DNA of 64,000 bases from Ianthella basta. Taxonomy: Eukaryota > Porifera > Demospongiae > Verongiida > Ianthellidae. Location of the stretch: assembly GCA_964019415.1 (NCBI GenBank), contig OZ025868.1:2261961-2325960 (forward strand), in the 5' to 3' direction. Every line of letters starts with the position of its first letter. Within the stretch, counting starts at the first letter, position 1. Shown here one piece after another: positions 50,881 to 63,109 of this stretch. A model generated the notes under the pieces. That model was not told where the DNA came from, ran no database searches, and saw only the letters and a program-made list of their open reading frames with translations. The position numbers and the translations under genes were made by a program.

Positions 50881-51102
50881 GGCAGTGGCAAGAGATTAGA
50901 GTCAACTGCGTCCTGCCTCCCTATTTTTGCCACCCTCCCATTCATAGAGTGCAATGTCAAAGGCTGCCACTTCTACAGCTCGGATATCAGCTTCTGGCTT
51001 GCCAATCTCGAGGACCTGATGATGATGGAGCGTATAAACGACCCCAGCATGGCAGAGCAAGGGGCCAGCCGGTGTTCAGTGTGCAAGAAAGTTTACACTT
51101 AG
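50881..51102 (+). pseudogene. 5'-truncated duplicate of the last NC1 exon
   Basis: From 50,881 the sequence repeats the last collagen exon (ggcagtgg onwards; about 46,900-47,121), and the copy continues through the stop and 3' flank to about 51,259. It lacks the acceptor and the first codons, and the sequence upstream is unrelated. The frame is open to TAG at 51,100-51,102 and encodes ECNVKGCHFYSSDISFWLAN and SRCSVCKKVYT. It keeps the conserved cysteine that is tyrosine in the main gene, but has STASC for STGSC. It may be a remnant of copy A's own NC1 or a separate duplicate. Confidence 0.85.
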
Positions 51103-51454
51103 AGCTACTCCACATGAACTAACAATTAACATTTTCTCTTTATAATATCGATCTTATATTCATCCATCATTAAGTTTCTTTCATACACGCACTTACAAGT
51201 TCTGACACTTGCAACTGAAGTGCTTGTATGTGTAGTTAATGTACTGTTGGGAATAATGACCATACAGCGATGCATGCATATGGCCATGCACGCATGCATG
51301 GCACCAGATGGGCATTTGGGGAAGTTTTAATGCATTGCACATCATGTATGTGTGTACCGTCATAACTGTACACATATATATGTACATGTATACATCGCTC
51401 AAGCTATTTAAAGCTACAATACCAGTCAGTAGTTTCACATGCATATGCATAAAC

Positions 51455-51882
<428 letters not shown>

Positions 51883-51899
51883 CAAATACTGTGAAGGGA

Positions 51900-54300
51900 C
51901 CTTTCTCCAGTTTTATTTTGATGAAGCTTGATAGAAAGTGAAGAAAGGAAGGCCCAAAACTGTAGTACAGTTTCTCTTTGTTAACTAGAACACAACAGTT
52001 CATTGCTATACACACCTGCCAACGTTATGATCTGATGTAATTTCAACTTCTTTATATAGCACATACACATGGGCCAGGGGAATGTACTGACACTTGATGC
52101 ACACCTGTACATAATATATACTGTGCATGCTTTGAAAGAGTGATGTCTACTCTATTCTGCTTTGTCACGCCACAACGCATGATCTGTGTCATGCAGCGCA
52201 GCAGTGTGTAACCATAATTGTTCACCTGCAGAGAGCTAGTGATGTGTCAGCAGTTACAGCAGATTTACCAATGCAATCTTGCAACAGGTTCCCAAACTGT
52301 GGGTAGTCGTTACCTAGGTTATGAACCAAAACTGTACACAAGACATATGGAAGGACTGAAATAAAGCGTATTCGAACGATTTAAGGCTAAGAATGGTGGA
52401 GACGTTTCTGTACCAAGAGGAAAACGCCTTCACGTTAAGTGAACAGACAGGGCGGGGGCTAAACTGACTCGTACCGATCGCGTGCAACGATTTTCTGTAA
52501 CCTGCGTTCCAGACCACTGAGAAACTGTCAAGTCACTACCAGTCGGTAATTCCAGTCGCCCGCTTTCGCCACATACTCTGAATCTCCTGCACACCGTCCG
52601 CCAACAGAATTGCGTATACTAAAGGAAACGTAAAAATGACGTCACAAGGTCGATAATTAATAACCGATAACTGATTGCAACCCCAAAAAGTACTGTATAT
52701 ATACTGACAAGTATTTCGAGTTAAAAAACTCGTGGGGCACCGGGCGCCCCTGAACTCGAACTACCTGCTAGCAACTTCCCTGCGTATGTTCAATAGTTCA
52801 GATAGTAGGGTATGCAGCATTGCTGCTGGTGTGAAAGATACATCGTGGTGAAAATCCAGGATGAACGGACCGTCGGCCATCTTGGATCTGCGAAAACGTA
52901 CGGGACGCACTAGACCCCCCTTACAGGAAGCACTCGACCACTTTACAGTATACACTGGACCCTCCTACAATGTCCGTCAGTGATAATTGGAGCCGTATCT
53001 CGCAGAAGAGTCATTTGTTAGGATTTTTACGAGTATCACTCTATCAAAACATCTTTCTGAACACATTTCGTTCGATTGAGAGATGGCGAAACGACATTAG
53101 AGATGATTTTAAGATTGTAAAGATTGACGTGAGTACCGCCATTTGCAAAATGACAGAAATATATAGAGATATATAATATAATATACGAACATGAAGCCAT
53201 ACGAATACCTATCTGAAAACAATATAGGGGCGCCGAAGGCGCCCCAAAAAATTTATAACCACCGTTGTCGTCTCCCTGTTGTGTTACGTACGTGTTGTGT
53301 AGCCCCCCCAGTTTTATAAGTGAGTACCTATGTTTTACCCTGATAGTCGTCTGACTCTCCTTGCGCTAGCTAGGCAAATGTCATTGTTTGCCAAGTACAC
53401 TACTGTGAATATAGCCTAGTGAGTATGGTTGGGTAGTAGCCTGTCTTGTGCTTCATTAGTTAAAGCTTACCTAGAAACATGCAGTAACCCGTGTATGTGA
53501 CCGCAGTTACGTATGCTGGGAGTGGATAAGCCTGGATTGTATGTGACCGCATGTTTATGAAACAGTAAATTTCAGTTAGCCGAACGGCCCTCTAACTTAC
53601 TGGAGATTCTTACCGCTGCCCGAAACTTCGAAACTGTGAAGGGCCGAATGTGTTCGCTGTGTTCGCTCGCTGAATGATCGTGAGCGAATACCACTGATGG
53701 CACTTAAAGGCATTGATTTTCAGCAGCAAAATATTCAGCGGTCAGTGTACCACATTGTATTAGCTAACTATATTTGTGTGTAGAGCATATGTAGCTAGCT
53801 AGATTCACATGTGTGTATGTAGCTACAGGCCAAGGATTACGCTGTCATCCAATGATGAACTCAGTATTGTAGGCAAACAGGCATTGTACATAGTCGCTAT
53901 GGTTCAGCTGAGGGGCTGTGGTTTTCATCTTTCTCTACAGTAACCATACATGTACATAGCTTGCCCTACTTCCTATTTGCATACTATTTATTGATGTAGA
54001 TCACTAGTTGACAGGAAACAAACAGCATGACTAACATTAACCTCTTACATGACTGCACTTTTATGGTTATCATCATGAGGTAGTGATTGTCAAGATGGTG
54101 GCATGGAGATTATTGCGTGCTTACATGTGGATCTGTCTGGTCATTGTTTGGATCTTTGACTACTACGAACCGTCCCAAGTCTCGAAACTAACAGGGAGCT
54201 GATGTTCGCTCCGCGAGCATTCTGTGAGGGCAGTTACTCTGGATTTGTTTGACGCCTGTGGATGAACAGTTTGCACCTCCGTCCCTGTCCTCGCGAATTA
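51900..54300. other. No coding gene seen; GC palindromes at 52,714-53,245
   Basis: Short palindromes occur near both ends of a block: CGAGTTAAAAAACTCG (about 52,717) with gggcaccgggcgcccc just after it, and GGGGCGCCGAAGGCGCCCC (about 53,227-53,245). This resembles the ends of a non-autonomous element of about 0.5 kb, but no target duplication is clear. The rest, to about 54,300, may include the 5' UTR of the downstream LINE. Confidence 0.35.
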
Positions 54301-54357
54301 CACAGGTCGTGATTGCCTACCATCCCTTCCTGTTACTGGCTCTTTTTGCTGTCGGGG

Positions 54358-54381
54358 GATGTAGAGTTGAACCCGGGGCCA
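54358..54381 (+). other. 2A-like ribosome-skipping motif
   Basis: The codons read D-V-E-L-N-P-G-P, preceded by LFLLSG, matching the (G/D)D(V/I)ExNPG|P consensus of 2A peptides. Such sequences are known at the N-terminus of APE-type non-LTR retrotransposon proteins in several invertebrates. In this copy a TGA lies just upstream (54,310-54,312) and no ATG precedes the motif in frame, so it is not translatable as it stands. Confidence 0.8.
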
Positions 54382-54985
54382 GTGAGGTATCCTTGCACCA
54401 TCTGTAAGAACCCCGTCAAGATTAACCGGCGCGGTTTCTGTTGTGATGTCTGTAACTTGTGGACCCACACCCGCTGCTGTCGTGTGTCGAAAGACCAATA
54501 CGATCAGCTAAGCCTTGACCACGTTAATGATTGGTTATGTCCAGCTTGTATTTCTGATGAACTGCCATTAGCCAACAGCAGTGCACACAAGGGTCTGTCA
54601 TTTGCTGAAGTATGACCACAGAACCTCCCATTCCGGTTCTTTTGATGTCTCCAAGCCATCATCACCACTAGACAGCCACACCAACAAGGCTATCTTCTGC
54701 CACCTCAATGCCCAATGCTTACGAAACAAGATAGATGAACTGCGATCCATTCTCAATAGTGCTAAGAGGCCTGTAATCTTTGGAGTCAGTGAGACATTGC
54801 TGGAGAGTGATATCCCTGATAGTGAAGTTGGCATACCCTCTCAGACGTGATGGCAAAAGCAGAGGTGGAGGGGTGGTAGTGTATGTGCCTGAGCGATGCC
54901 GAAGTAAGAGAAGACTAGATCTAGAGGACGATGAGATTGAATGTGTTTGGTTTGACAGTGGTAATTATAACTGTCTAGGAGTGGG

Positions 54986-55021
54986 CAATGTCAGATCAAA
55001 TGTGAAATTGATCTGACATTG
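54986..55021. repeat. Perfect 14-bp palindrome at a nested-insertion junction
   Basis: CAATGTCAGATCAA (54,986-54,999) and TTGATCTGACATTG (55,008-55,021) pair exactly around an 8-nt loop. The position coincides with the loss of LINE endonuclease similarity, where the hAT-like relic begins. Confidence 0.85.
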
Positions 55022-55120
55022 ATCTGAAATGGTCGGACATGTATGTTTTGAGAAAACTTGCTCTATTCGTCCATTTATGATTACATTGCAAGCATCTTTA
55101 TCCATAATTAGTTATGGATT

Positions 55121-55571
55121 TTGAAAACTTTTCAGCTGACCAGGCCGTGGACCTCTGGTGGGCAGACTGTGCTCGAAGGTCTAATAAAAGTGCCAGGAAG
55201 GAGTACAGGCCCAGAGTAATGGCTGAAAATTTAGAGAGTAATAATTAGCAGTCAGCTAGCTACACAGTTGCAAACTCTGATGTACAAAGAAAGCACTATG
55301 TGAGGTTACTGTAGTGTAAATAAGTGACTAAAGGGCACTTCAAACTACTGAAAGTTTAAAGAGGATTAAGTAGTAAGTATGTACTAGAAGTCAGAACATA
55401 AGCCAGTCATCCCAGTCAGCAAGTGTGAAGTCGGCAGCATCCTTTTCACTGCCACTCTCTGAATTTTCAGCTGTTACTCTGGGCCTGTACTCCTTCCTGG
55501 CACTTTTATTAGGCCTTCGAGCACAGTCTGCCCACCAGAGGTCCACGGCCTGGTCAGCTGAAAAGTCTTCA
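55121..55571. repeat. Inverted duplication of the hAT C-terminal segment
   Basis: About 118 bp at 55,121-55,238 (plus strand, encoding FSADQAVDLWWADCARRSNK) are repeated inverted at 55,454-55,571 with few differences. The two arms enclose about 215 bp and could form a long hairpin. Confidence 0.88.
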
Positions 55572-56842
55572 AAAGATGGCCCTTCAATGTTGATCTCCAT
55601 CAAGTCATTCAGAGTGCTGGTATTGAGGCTGGTACGGCGCTCAGTCTTGATCACCTTCATTGTGGAGAACATCCTCTCCACTTCATTGTTGGTGAAAGGT
55701 AGACTGAAGAGTAACTCACAGAGGGCAAGCACATTAGGCCACATCTTCACATCAGGAACCTGATGGAGTTTGTACCACGTCTTCTTGTAATGTTGCAGCT
55801 GCTCAAAGTACATTCGGTATAGAAGTCAACTACCTCCTCTATTTCATCATCCAGCGAGGACAGGCATACTCCCTTTGCCTCCAATGGTTCTCGGAACAGG
55901 TAAACAATGCACTCTGCTGCTCTCTTGATCTCAGACTTGTCCTCCTGCTCCTCTTCCTCTTGCTCCTCTTCACTGCTTGGTGTCCTGGCAACCTGTCTTC
56001 GAGTCGACCAACTGCAGGTATCCAGAAACACTAGAATAGAGCGAAGAAGGTCCACATCTGACCATGCCGGCCGCTCCTTAATCCTGTCGTCTAGTTTCTG
56101 GAGATCTGCCAGGGCTTGCTTAGAGCATTGGGAGAGCATGCTGTCTGAGAAATGGGTGATAGTAGACCCCTGGTACACTTTCTGGTCACCCTCTTCAGAC
56201 ATCCTTCCCAGCACAAGCTTTGTTGTAGGCCACAGTTGTGGGTCCTTCTTTGCAAGAGACTGAAGAGTACTGGCTGCCATGAGGACTTGCTTGATGTCCT
56301 GCACGATGTCTGTACCATCTTCTTGCAAGGACTGGCTCAGCACTAATGGCACCTGCAACACGTCTATGTACATGACACAACCAACAAGCATCATTCCCTG
56401 AGTCCACTTCTGAAGATATCCCTGCAGCCATGCCCGATCTGTCGATGTGATTAAGCTATCTCCTACCAAAGCAAATAAATGTGCAGCATAAGCTGCGAAA
56501 CGATTCACAGCTCGTTGAAGGACTTTGCATTTGTGGCTGATCCAACGTGATCCCACGCACTGAACAGGTGCATTTCCTCCATTGGGAATGGTAAAGACTT
56601 CCTGCAGGTTTTCTGCAATGGCTGTAAGCTCCTGAGATTTCTTGGGCGACTTACTGTGCAAGTAGTACAGTCGAAGCAGCATCTCATGTATTTCAGTGAA
56701 AACAGAGCTTTGAAAAGCATCTCAACAGGCCAACTCGAGTTGGTGGGAGAAGCACCAGGTCCAAAACAAGTGTGATTGAAGTGGGATAGGAAGGAGGGAT
56801 ATTTCAAGAAAGCCATGCTTTAATTTCTTGTGCCATCATGTA

Positions 56843-58843
56843 TCAATCAATCAATCAATCAATCAATCATACACAGCTTTATCTCCAATGCTGGAGGTTG
56901 CTGGAATTATTTTCTAACAGTTCTCTACAAGAAATAGTTCACATCATGCTGTACTAAATAGTTCAATAATTAACTGTTCAATTTACTTTCAGATCATCAG
57001 CCCATCTTTTCCTTGGTCTTCCCCTCGGTCGCTTTCCGGGCACATTCTCCATATACACCTTCTTTACCATCCTGTCATCTGTCATTTCTTCCATCTTCTT
57101 TAACCATTCTGTCTTCTTGTTCTCTACTCTTGATACCACTGCCACCTGTCCCAGTCTTGATCTAATATCAACATTCCTCACTTTGTCCAACATAGTCACT
57201 CCTTCCACTCTCCTCAGGCATCTCATTTCAAGGGCTTGTATTCTGCTCTTGTGTCTCTCTAGCAGGGTCCAGGTCTCACATGCATACAACAGGGTTGGCA
57301 TCACCGTGGCATTGATCACTCTAAGTTTTGTTGCCTTGCTCAGTTCTCTTCGATCAATTATCTCTTTTCTCATAGCTCCAATCACTTTGGATGCTGCTCC
57401 TATTCTGTGGTCTACCTCTGCTTCACATGATCCCTCTTCATCTAACATGGCTCCTAGATACTTCATTGTCTTCGCATTTTCTATCTCCACTCCATTTACT
57501 GTAATGTTGCATGTGCCTCCTCCTCTCTTCACCACCATTACCTTTGTCTTTCCCCAATTGATTGTCATTCTCCATTTCATCATCACTTCATCCAGCACCT
57601 TCACATTTCTTTCTGCATCCTCATCTCTTTCTGTCACTAACATTAGGTCATCGGCAAACAAGAGAAGCTGTATTGTGCCTGTTTCCATCTCAACTCCTCC
57701 TTCAAACCTCTGTTTTGCCTCCCTCACAATGTTGTCCATAAAGATGTTAAATAGCCATGGTGACATAGTGCATCCCTGTCTCACTCCTTGTCCTACTCCA
57801 AACCAGTCTGATTTCTGACCTTTAACCCTGACACATGCCTTACCATCATCATATAGTGACCTCACTGCTCTTATCAGCTCACCATTCACTCCATATGCCC
57901 TAAGCACTCTCCACAATAACTCCCTGTCTACCCTGTCGTATGCTTTCTCTAAGTCCACGCAAACCATCAGCATCCTCTTGTTCTTTTCAATAATCTTCTC
58001 TCCTAACTGCCTGACAGTAAACAACTGGTCTACACAGCTCCTCCCTCTTCGGAATGCCCCCTGCTCTTCCAACACTTTCCCTTCGGTGATTGTCCTCATC
58101 CTCTTCTCCAACACACTGGCATACACCTTGCCAGGTATACTCAGCAAGCTGATGCCCCGGTAATTCTCGCATTGGGTTCTGCTTCCTTTCTTGTGGATCG
58201 GGACAATCAGTGCCCTTCGCCAGTCCATTGGGACACTCCCACTCCTCCATGCCAGGTCCATGATTTTGTGCAGCCACTCTACCACTACCCCTCCACCTGC
58301 TTTCAGCATTTCTCCAGTGACCCCACATACTCCAGGTGCTTTCCTATTTTTCAGTCTCAAGATGCTTGAGCACACTTCCTCCATACTTATCCTCTCATGT
58401 CTAGTCCCCTCTACTCGTTCCTCTTCTCTGCTTGCAATTTTGCATTCATTCTGTTGAACTCCTTCACCCTGTAACAGTGATGCAAAGTACTCTTTCCACC
58501 TATTCCTAACCTCTTCCTCCTCACACAGCACCTGTCCACTTTCATCACATACTCTTCCCACTTCACTGCTACCCTTTGTCCTATCTCTTATCTTCGCCCA
58601 AAACCTCCTCTGATTGTGTTGGAAATCTCCCTGCAATGTCTCGCCAATTTTCTTCCATTCCTCATTTTTCGCTTTCCTCACTGTATGACTTGCTGCCCTT
58701 TTGGCCTTCAGGTAAACTTCCTTTGCATCCTCAGTCTTCACTTGTAGCCACCTCTTATATGCCTCCTTCTTGCTTTTCACTGCCACTTCAACCTCCTTGC
58801 TCCACCATGCAGTCCTCTTCTCTTTTCTGACTTTCTTTCTTAT
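56843..58843 (-). mobile_element. RTE-type LINE with open RT, 5' truncated, in the hAT relic
   Basis: The insert is bounded by the direct repeat CCATCATGTA (56,833-56,842 and 58,844-58,853). On the minus strand an uninterrupted frame of about 602 codons (58,786-56,978), extendable upstream through WWSKEVEVAVKSKKEAYKRW, covers the RT. It has YRGISLLSIPGKVY, EQGAFRRGRSCVDQLF, VCVDLEKAYDRVDREL, GVRQGCTMSPWLFNIF and LLLFADDLMLV with the catalytic Asp pair. It ends GKRPRGRPRKRWADDL, typical of RTE. The endonuclease is lost to 5' truncation. The 3' tail is (TGAT)n. With no stops in the RT it is the youngest layer of the nest. Confidence 0.9.
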
Positions 58844-61800
58844 CCATCATGTAGCAGATTTCCAATCTCTGCTTCATCCTCCTTCACTCCCTCCCATCCA
58901 TCACTAGAAGCGAACGTGCAATAAGGGCATAGCTTTCAACTGGCTTACCTTGAGTCTTCGCGTTGGTCACCCGCCGGCGAGCCATTGAAGCAGTGTGCTG
59001 GTTGCTTGTACCATGGTCCACGGTGTTGCTCATTTTGTGATTGGTAGAACCACTCACCCAAATGCCTGAGAAGTTTCTCATTCCCCTGATCCTGCCTTCG
59101 TTCTTCCTGCAGGTGTTGCTCCACAGTGTAGCAATGCACGAGTGATTGAACTCGTTCCTCTTGCACCGAAGCCAAACCAGCGTGTGGTGCTCGCGGTCCA
59201 GCTCACGCTGCCACTTCTCGAAGGTGCGCACGGTCACCTGACGCTTTGCCTTCTTACTCGTATCGTTGCTGCTGCGGTCACCCATGGCACTACTGCAGCC
59301 ACGTTTTCGGCCGGCCATGTTTTCCGAACGAATAAAAAAATTGGCCGGCCGAGAAGCAATATTGGGCGGCCATTTGCCGATGGCCAACCATTATAATTAC
59401 CTCTGGTTGAAATGCGGATAAACAAAATGACCATCATGCTGGGCAACATGTACAGACTGCTAAATGCTGACCCAAGACTACTTACCAACTTGGAAGCGAT
59501 GATGGAGAGGATGGCAGCCCAGTGCAAGGATGTAGTCTTGATGGGTGACCTCAACATCAACTTACTAACTCACTCCTGTCAGACAGACAGACTTCTCCTT
59601 ATTATGAGTGAGAATAATCTCAGGCAGCTTATCTCAGAGCCAACCCGCATCACCAACCACTCACAGACTCTCTTGGATAATCTTTTTACCTCTTCTCCTG
59701 ACCTATTTACTTCAGCTGGAGCAACCGAATGCTTAGGAAGTGACCATCTCATAATTTTGGTGAATGCAAAGAAGAGATGAAGAAACAAGCAAAGGTGTGC
59801 ATGGTCAGAAGCTTTAAGAAGTGTGAAGAAAAAGAGTTACTGTCAGACTTAGAAAGTGCTCCATGGCAGGTCATTGATAGTTTTGCTGATGTCAATGACA
59901 AATTGAACTATTGGATGATGCTCTTCCTCAGTGTTGTTGACAGGCATGTGCCACTTATCAAGGTTAGAATCAGAAACAAGAATCAAGATTATGATTGAAT
60001 TGATTCTGAGCTGCGGAGTTTGATGCGATCTTGGAACTATTATAGGAAGAAACATCGAAAGACCCGTGCACAGCAAGATTGGCACAAATTCAAAGCCATC
60101 AGAAATGAAGTGAACTGAAGATTGCGGGTGGCGAAGTCTGAGCACTTTAAGAGTGTATGTAAGAATATCTCTCACCAGTCCAGGTCAATGTGGAGGGAGC
60201 GTGAGGGAGGGGGGGGGGGGGGAAGAATCTTGACTCAACGCTTAGATATTGCAAATGGGTTTGTACAGCACTTCAGCTCAACAAAGCAGTTATCACAAAC
60301 CAACCTGGAATGCTATGTAAACCCATCCTCACCAACTTCTCATTTACCCCTGTCTTGGAGGAAGATGAGCTATATAAAGAAACTGTCTCAACTGGATGAG
60401 CGGAAGGCCACTGGATCTGACAGAGTATCTGCCAAACTCCTTCGAATGGTTGCCCCCGCTAAATCCAACAGTCTTACCTCCATACTCAATGCTTGCTTAA
60501 CACAAAGCTGTTTTCCATCTGAGTGGAAGAAAGCAAATGTGACACCTGTGCCTGAGACTGGGGACATGAATGAAATGAACAACTACCATCCCATCTCAGT
60601 GATACCCATGTTAGCTAAAGTATTTGAGTGCATTGTTCGTGATCAACTCTTTGAGTATGTGGAGAAGAACAAGATACTGAATAAAGAGCAAGCTGGGTTC
60701 AGACCAAACAGATCAACCCAAGATGTGTTGTTGTGAAGAACAGATGACTGGAAGAAGGCCCTGGACCTTGGTCAGTTTGTAGCCACAGTAATGATTGGCT
60801 TCAGCAAAGCCTTTGACACTATCAATCATGACTTGCTGCTGAATGCCTACGGAATTCGAGGTACTGAACTGGCATGGTTCACTGACTACTTTCAGGGAGA
60901 AAGCAGAGGGTGATGCAGAACAATGTTCCATCAGTGTGGGCCCAGGTTACCATGGGTGTCCCCCAGCGCCTACCCTTGGACCCTTATTGTTTCTACTGTT
61001 TGTGAATGACCTACCAAATGTTGTTGAGGGAAGCTCCATCAACCTTTTTGCAGACGACACAGCCATCTACTCAGCAGACTCTGACCCAGCGGTGCTTGGA
61101 GGTAGAGTTGAGAAGGACATAGGCAGAGTTGCTCAGTGGATCCATTCCAATGGGTTAAGATTGAATGTGGCAAAGATGCAACTGATGGTCCTTAGCAGGA
61201 GAGGGAGGTGCAAAGAGGCTGGGTCCATACAGGTGAAGGTTGGAGAAGTAGAGCTCCAACAGCAAAGTTGTTTGAGGTACCTTGGAGTTGAAATCAACAA
61301 GGATCTGACCTGGAAGGCCCATATTGAGAAAGTACGCCATCAGTGCATAGGAAAGCTAGCGGCTATCAGAAAAGCTGGGGCATATTTGCCCTGCCATATC
61401 AGGAAGGTGCTATACCAATCATTTGTGCTGCCACACCTTGACTATTGCTACGTGGCATGGAATGCCTGTGGGGTAACATTGGGCAAGTGCATTGAGAGGA
61501 TGCAAAACTATGCCCTAAGGTTGATCTTGCGGAAGCCGCCACTCACAAGCAGTGACTTGCTTAGGCAGACACTGGGCTGGACTACCCTGGAGGTGAGAAG
61601 ACGACATGCGTTACTCTGCCAGGTTCGTCGTTGTGTCACTAACCAAGCGCCGTCTTACCTCTGCTCCAAGTTTACATCCAACTCAAGTCTACACTATGCA
61701 GAGACCTGCGGTTCAACCAAACTACATCTACCCAATCCTAGGACTAAATTTTATCACACAAGTTTTGAGTTTCAAGGGGCCAAGATCTTTAACAAGCTAC

Positions 61801-62230
61801 CTAAGAATACCCAAGATTTAAAGGAGAAAAAGCTATTTAGAGATGCCGTGCTTAATAGCAGTTCTAATTTGTAACTAGAACTATCTTTTTCCAATTGAAC
61901 ATAAATGTTTTCTACTTGCTTGTGATGTGTTTTATTGTTTTACTGTCCAGAACCAAATTTTTGTTTTGCTTTGATCCAGGACCCGTATGAAAATCTACTG
62001 TGTATTGTAGATACGGCAATCCTGTTGCAAATATAATTCTATCTATCTATCGCATTAATGTAGGTCATGTCAGAAGAGAAGAGTGTGCAGGTGACTTTTT
62101 GAAAGTAACCAAGACTAGGGATGGAGTGGATTTCTGTTATTGTTTCTCTGTTCACATTATTACACTTTGGTATTCCTCCATGTACTGAAGGTAAGGACCA
62201 CCTAATCTGTTGACACTGTATAAAAATAGA

Positions 62231-62374
62231 TTAGACCTAGATCCTAGGTGTCTGTGAATTTTAGAACACCATGGGAAAATAATTGTATAGAGGCACATGT
62301 GCAAAGTGCAAGGGCCTCTATTTCAGTTTCCAAGGTGTTCTAATCTCATAGACACCAATTGGTTCTTGGTCTAA
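62231..62374. mobile_element. About 144-bp MITE with 45-bp inverted ends
   Basis: The left end, TTAGACCTAGATCCTAGGTG then TCTGTGAATTTTAGAACACC, pairs with the right end (62,330-62,374) read on the other strand: TTAGACCAAGAACCAATTGG then TGTCTATGAGATTAGAACACC. A central agaggc...gcctct adds to the hairpin. No coding capacity. Confidence 0.7.
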
Positions 62375-62800
62375 GGTGTTCAGACTATGATAGCAACCAG
62401 CGTCAATACAGGGAAGGATTGTGTTGGCAAGTTCTACCTAGAAAGGATGACAGAAAAATAGCCAAGTGGTATAAATGGCAGCATAAACTGCATGGCAACA
62501 ACCCTGCGAAGCTTGGCTGCCGAGAAGTGCCTACCTCAGAACAATGTGCAAGTTAACTTTGCTCAAAGCTCATCGCAGCTACAGTGCCTAAAGTTTGCCT
62601 TAACGCACTAGGAGCTATTAGAGGTGGTATAAGTTGAATCAGAGGTGGTATGTATGTTTAAGCAACTTAAAACACCTCCATTCAACCAATCAGATTACAG
62701 CAATTTGTTCATCATTGTCTATGTGATAGTCCATGGTGCCTACTGTGTGCACACTCAGCAGTTCTATCTAGTCTTGTGTTTGGTATGCTGCCTCTCACAG

Positions 62801-63109
62801 CTGCCTTCAATGTGTCTCTGGAGCTACAAGGAGGGAACTGTTCCAATCAGCTCACCCTCATATGTAGACACAGTGACAATGGTGCTGCCCCACTGTGGAT
62901 ACACAATGGGACACTGGAGAGTGGTGATGTCCTTGGCACTGCCTTCCCAGGAGCAGTGTACACTGTTCAAACTAAAACAGAACACACAGCAACTATCAGT
63001 GGAGTGGACAGTGTACGAGCATTAGACGGAAACAGCATCCAGTGTGCGTATGACGACCTGGGCAACCTCATCAGGAGTGATGCAATCAAGTACTCCTTCC
63101 TTCCTCCTG
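62801..63109 (+). CDS. Ig-domain exon of a fourth Ig/FN3 receptor (partial)
   Basis: After TCTCACAG, a 309-nt phase 1-1 exon encodes AFNVSLELQGGNCSNQLTLI, the second Ig cysteine in SIQCAYDDLG, and ends FLPPG before GTCAGT. Length, phase, acceptor and donor match the Ig exons at 3,848, 20,397 and 30,660. No FN3 exon appears before 64,000; in paralogues it follows after about 250-700 bp, so it is beyond the window or lost. A signal-peptide exon was not identified upstream. Confidence 0.8.

Larger units (their letters stand above)
55022..59394 (-). mobile_element. hAT/ZNF862-like transposase relic inside the CR1-like LINE
   Basis: Minus-strand fragments in order. 59,387-58,884: N-terminal part with KRQVTVRTFEKWQREL and VSGSTNHKMSN. 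After a nested RTE, 56,820-55,747: LLRLYYLHSKSPKK, GSRWISHKCKVL, DRAWLQGYLQKW. Then 55,813-55,391: LPFTNNEVERMFSTMKVIKT, the hAT C-terminal dimerisation block, ending DDWLMF. This order matches ZNF862-like hAT-derived proteins of invertebrates. The central catalytic region is largely missing between FLKYP and LLRLYYL, and the frame shifts near 55,815, so it is defective. It may be an element or a mobilised host-gene copy. Confidence 0.72.
54313..62053 (+). mobile_element. CR1-like LINE interrupted by nested elements
   Basis: The left part (54,313-55,000) encodes a 2A-like motif, a PHD-type zinc finger (CTICKNPVKINRRGFCCDVC and CPACI) and the start of an APE endonuclease (NAQCLRNKIDEL, GVSETLLESDIPDSEV), with frameshifts near 54,600 and 54,840. 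The right part resumes at about 59,395 with NMYR, MGDLNINLL and GSDHLI of the endonuclease. RT follows: RKATGSDRVSAKLL, EQAGFRPNRSTQDVLL, FSKAFDTINHDLL, and NLFADDTAIYS with intact Asp-Asp, ending at 61,874. A TGA near 60,736, a frameshift near 60,920 and others make it inactive. The 3' end carries (TCTA)n typical of CR1/L2-like elements. Confidence 0.85.

Noticed and set aside
55391..56682. Functional host ZNF862-type gene
   Set aside because: The central region is missing, the frame shifts near 55,815, and an RTE splits it; it sits inside a LINE.
57117..57818. 233-codon plus-strand frame
   Set aside because: Antisense shadow of the RTE reverse transcriptase, which has all RT motifs on the minus strand.
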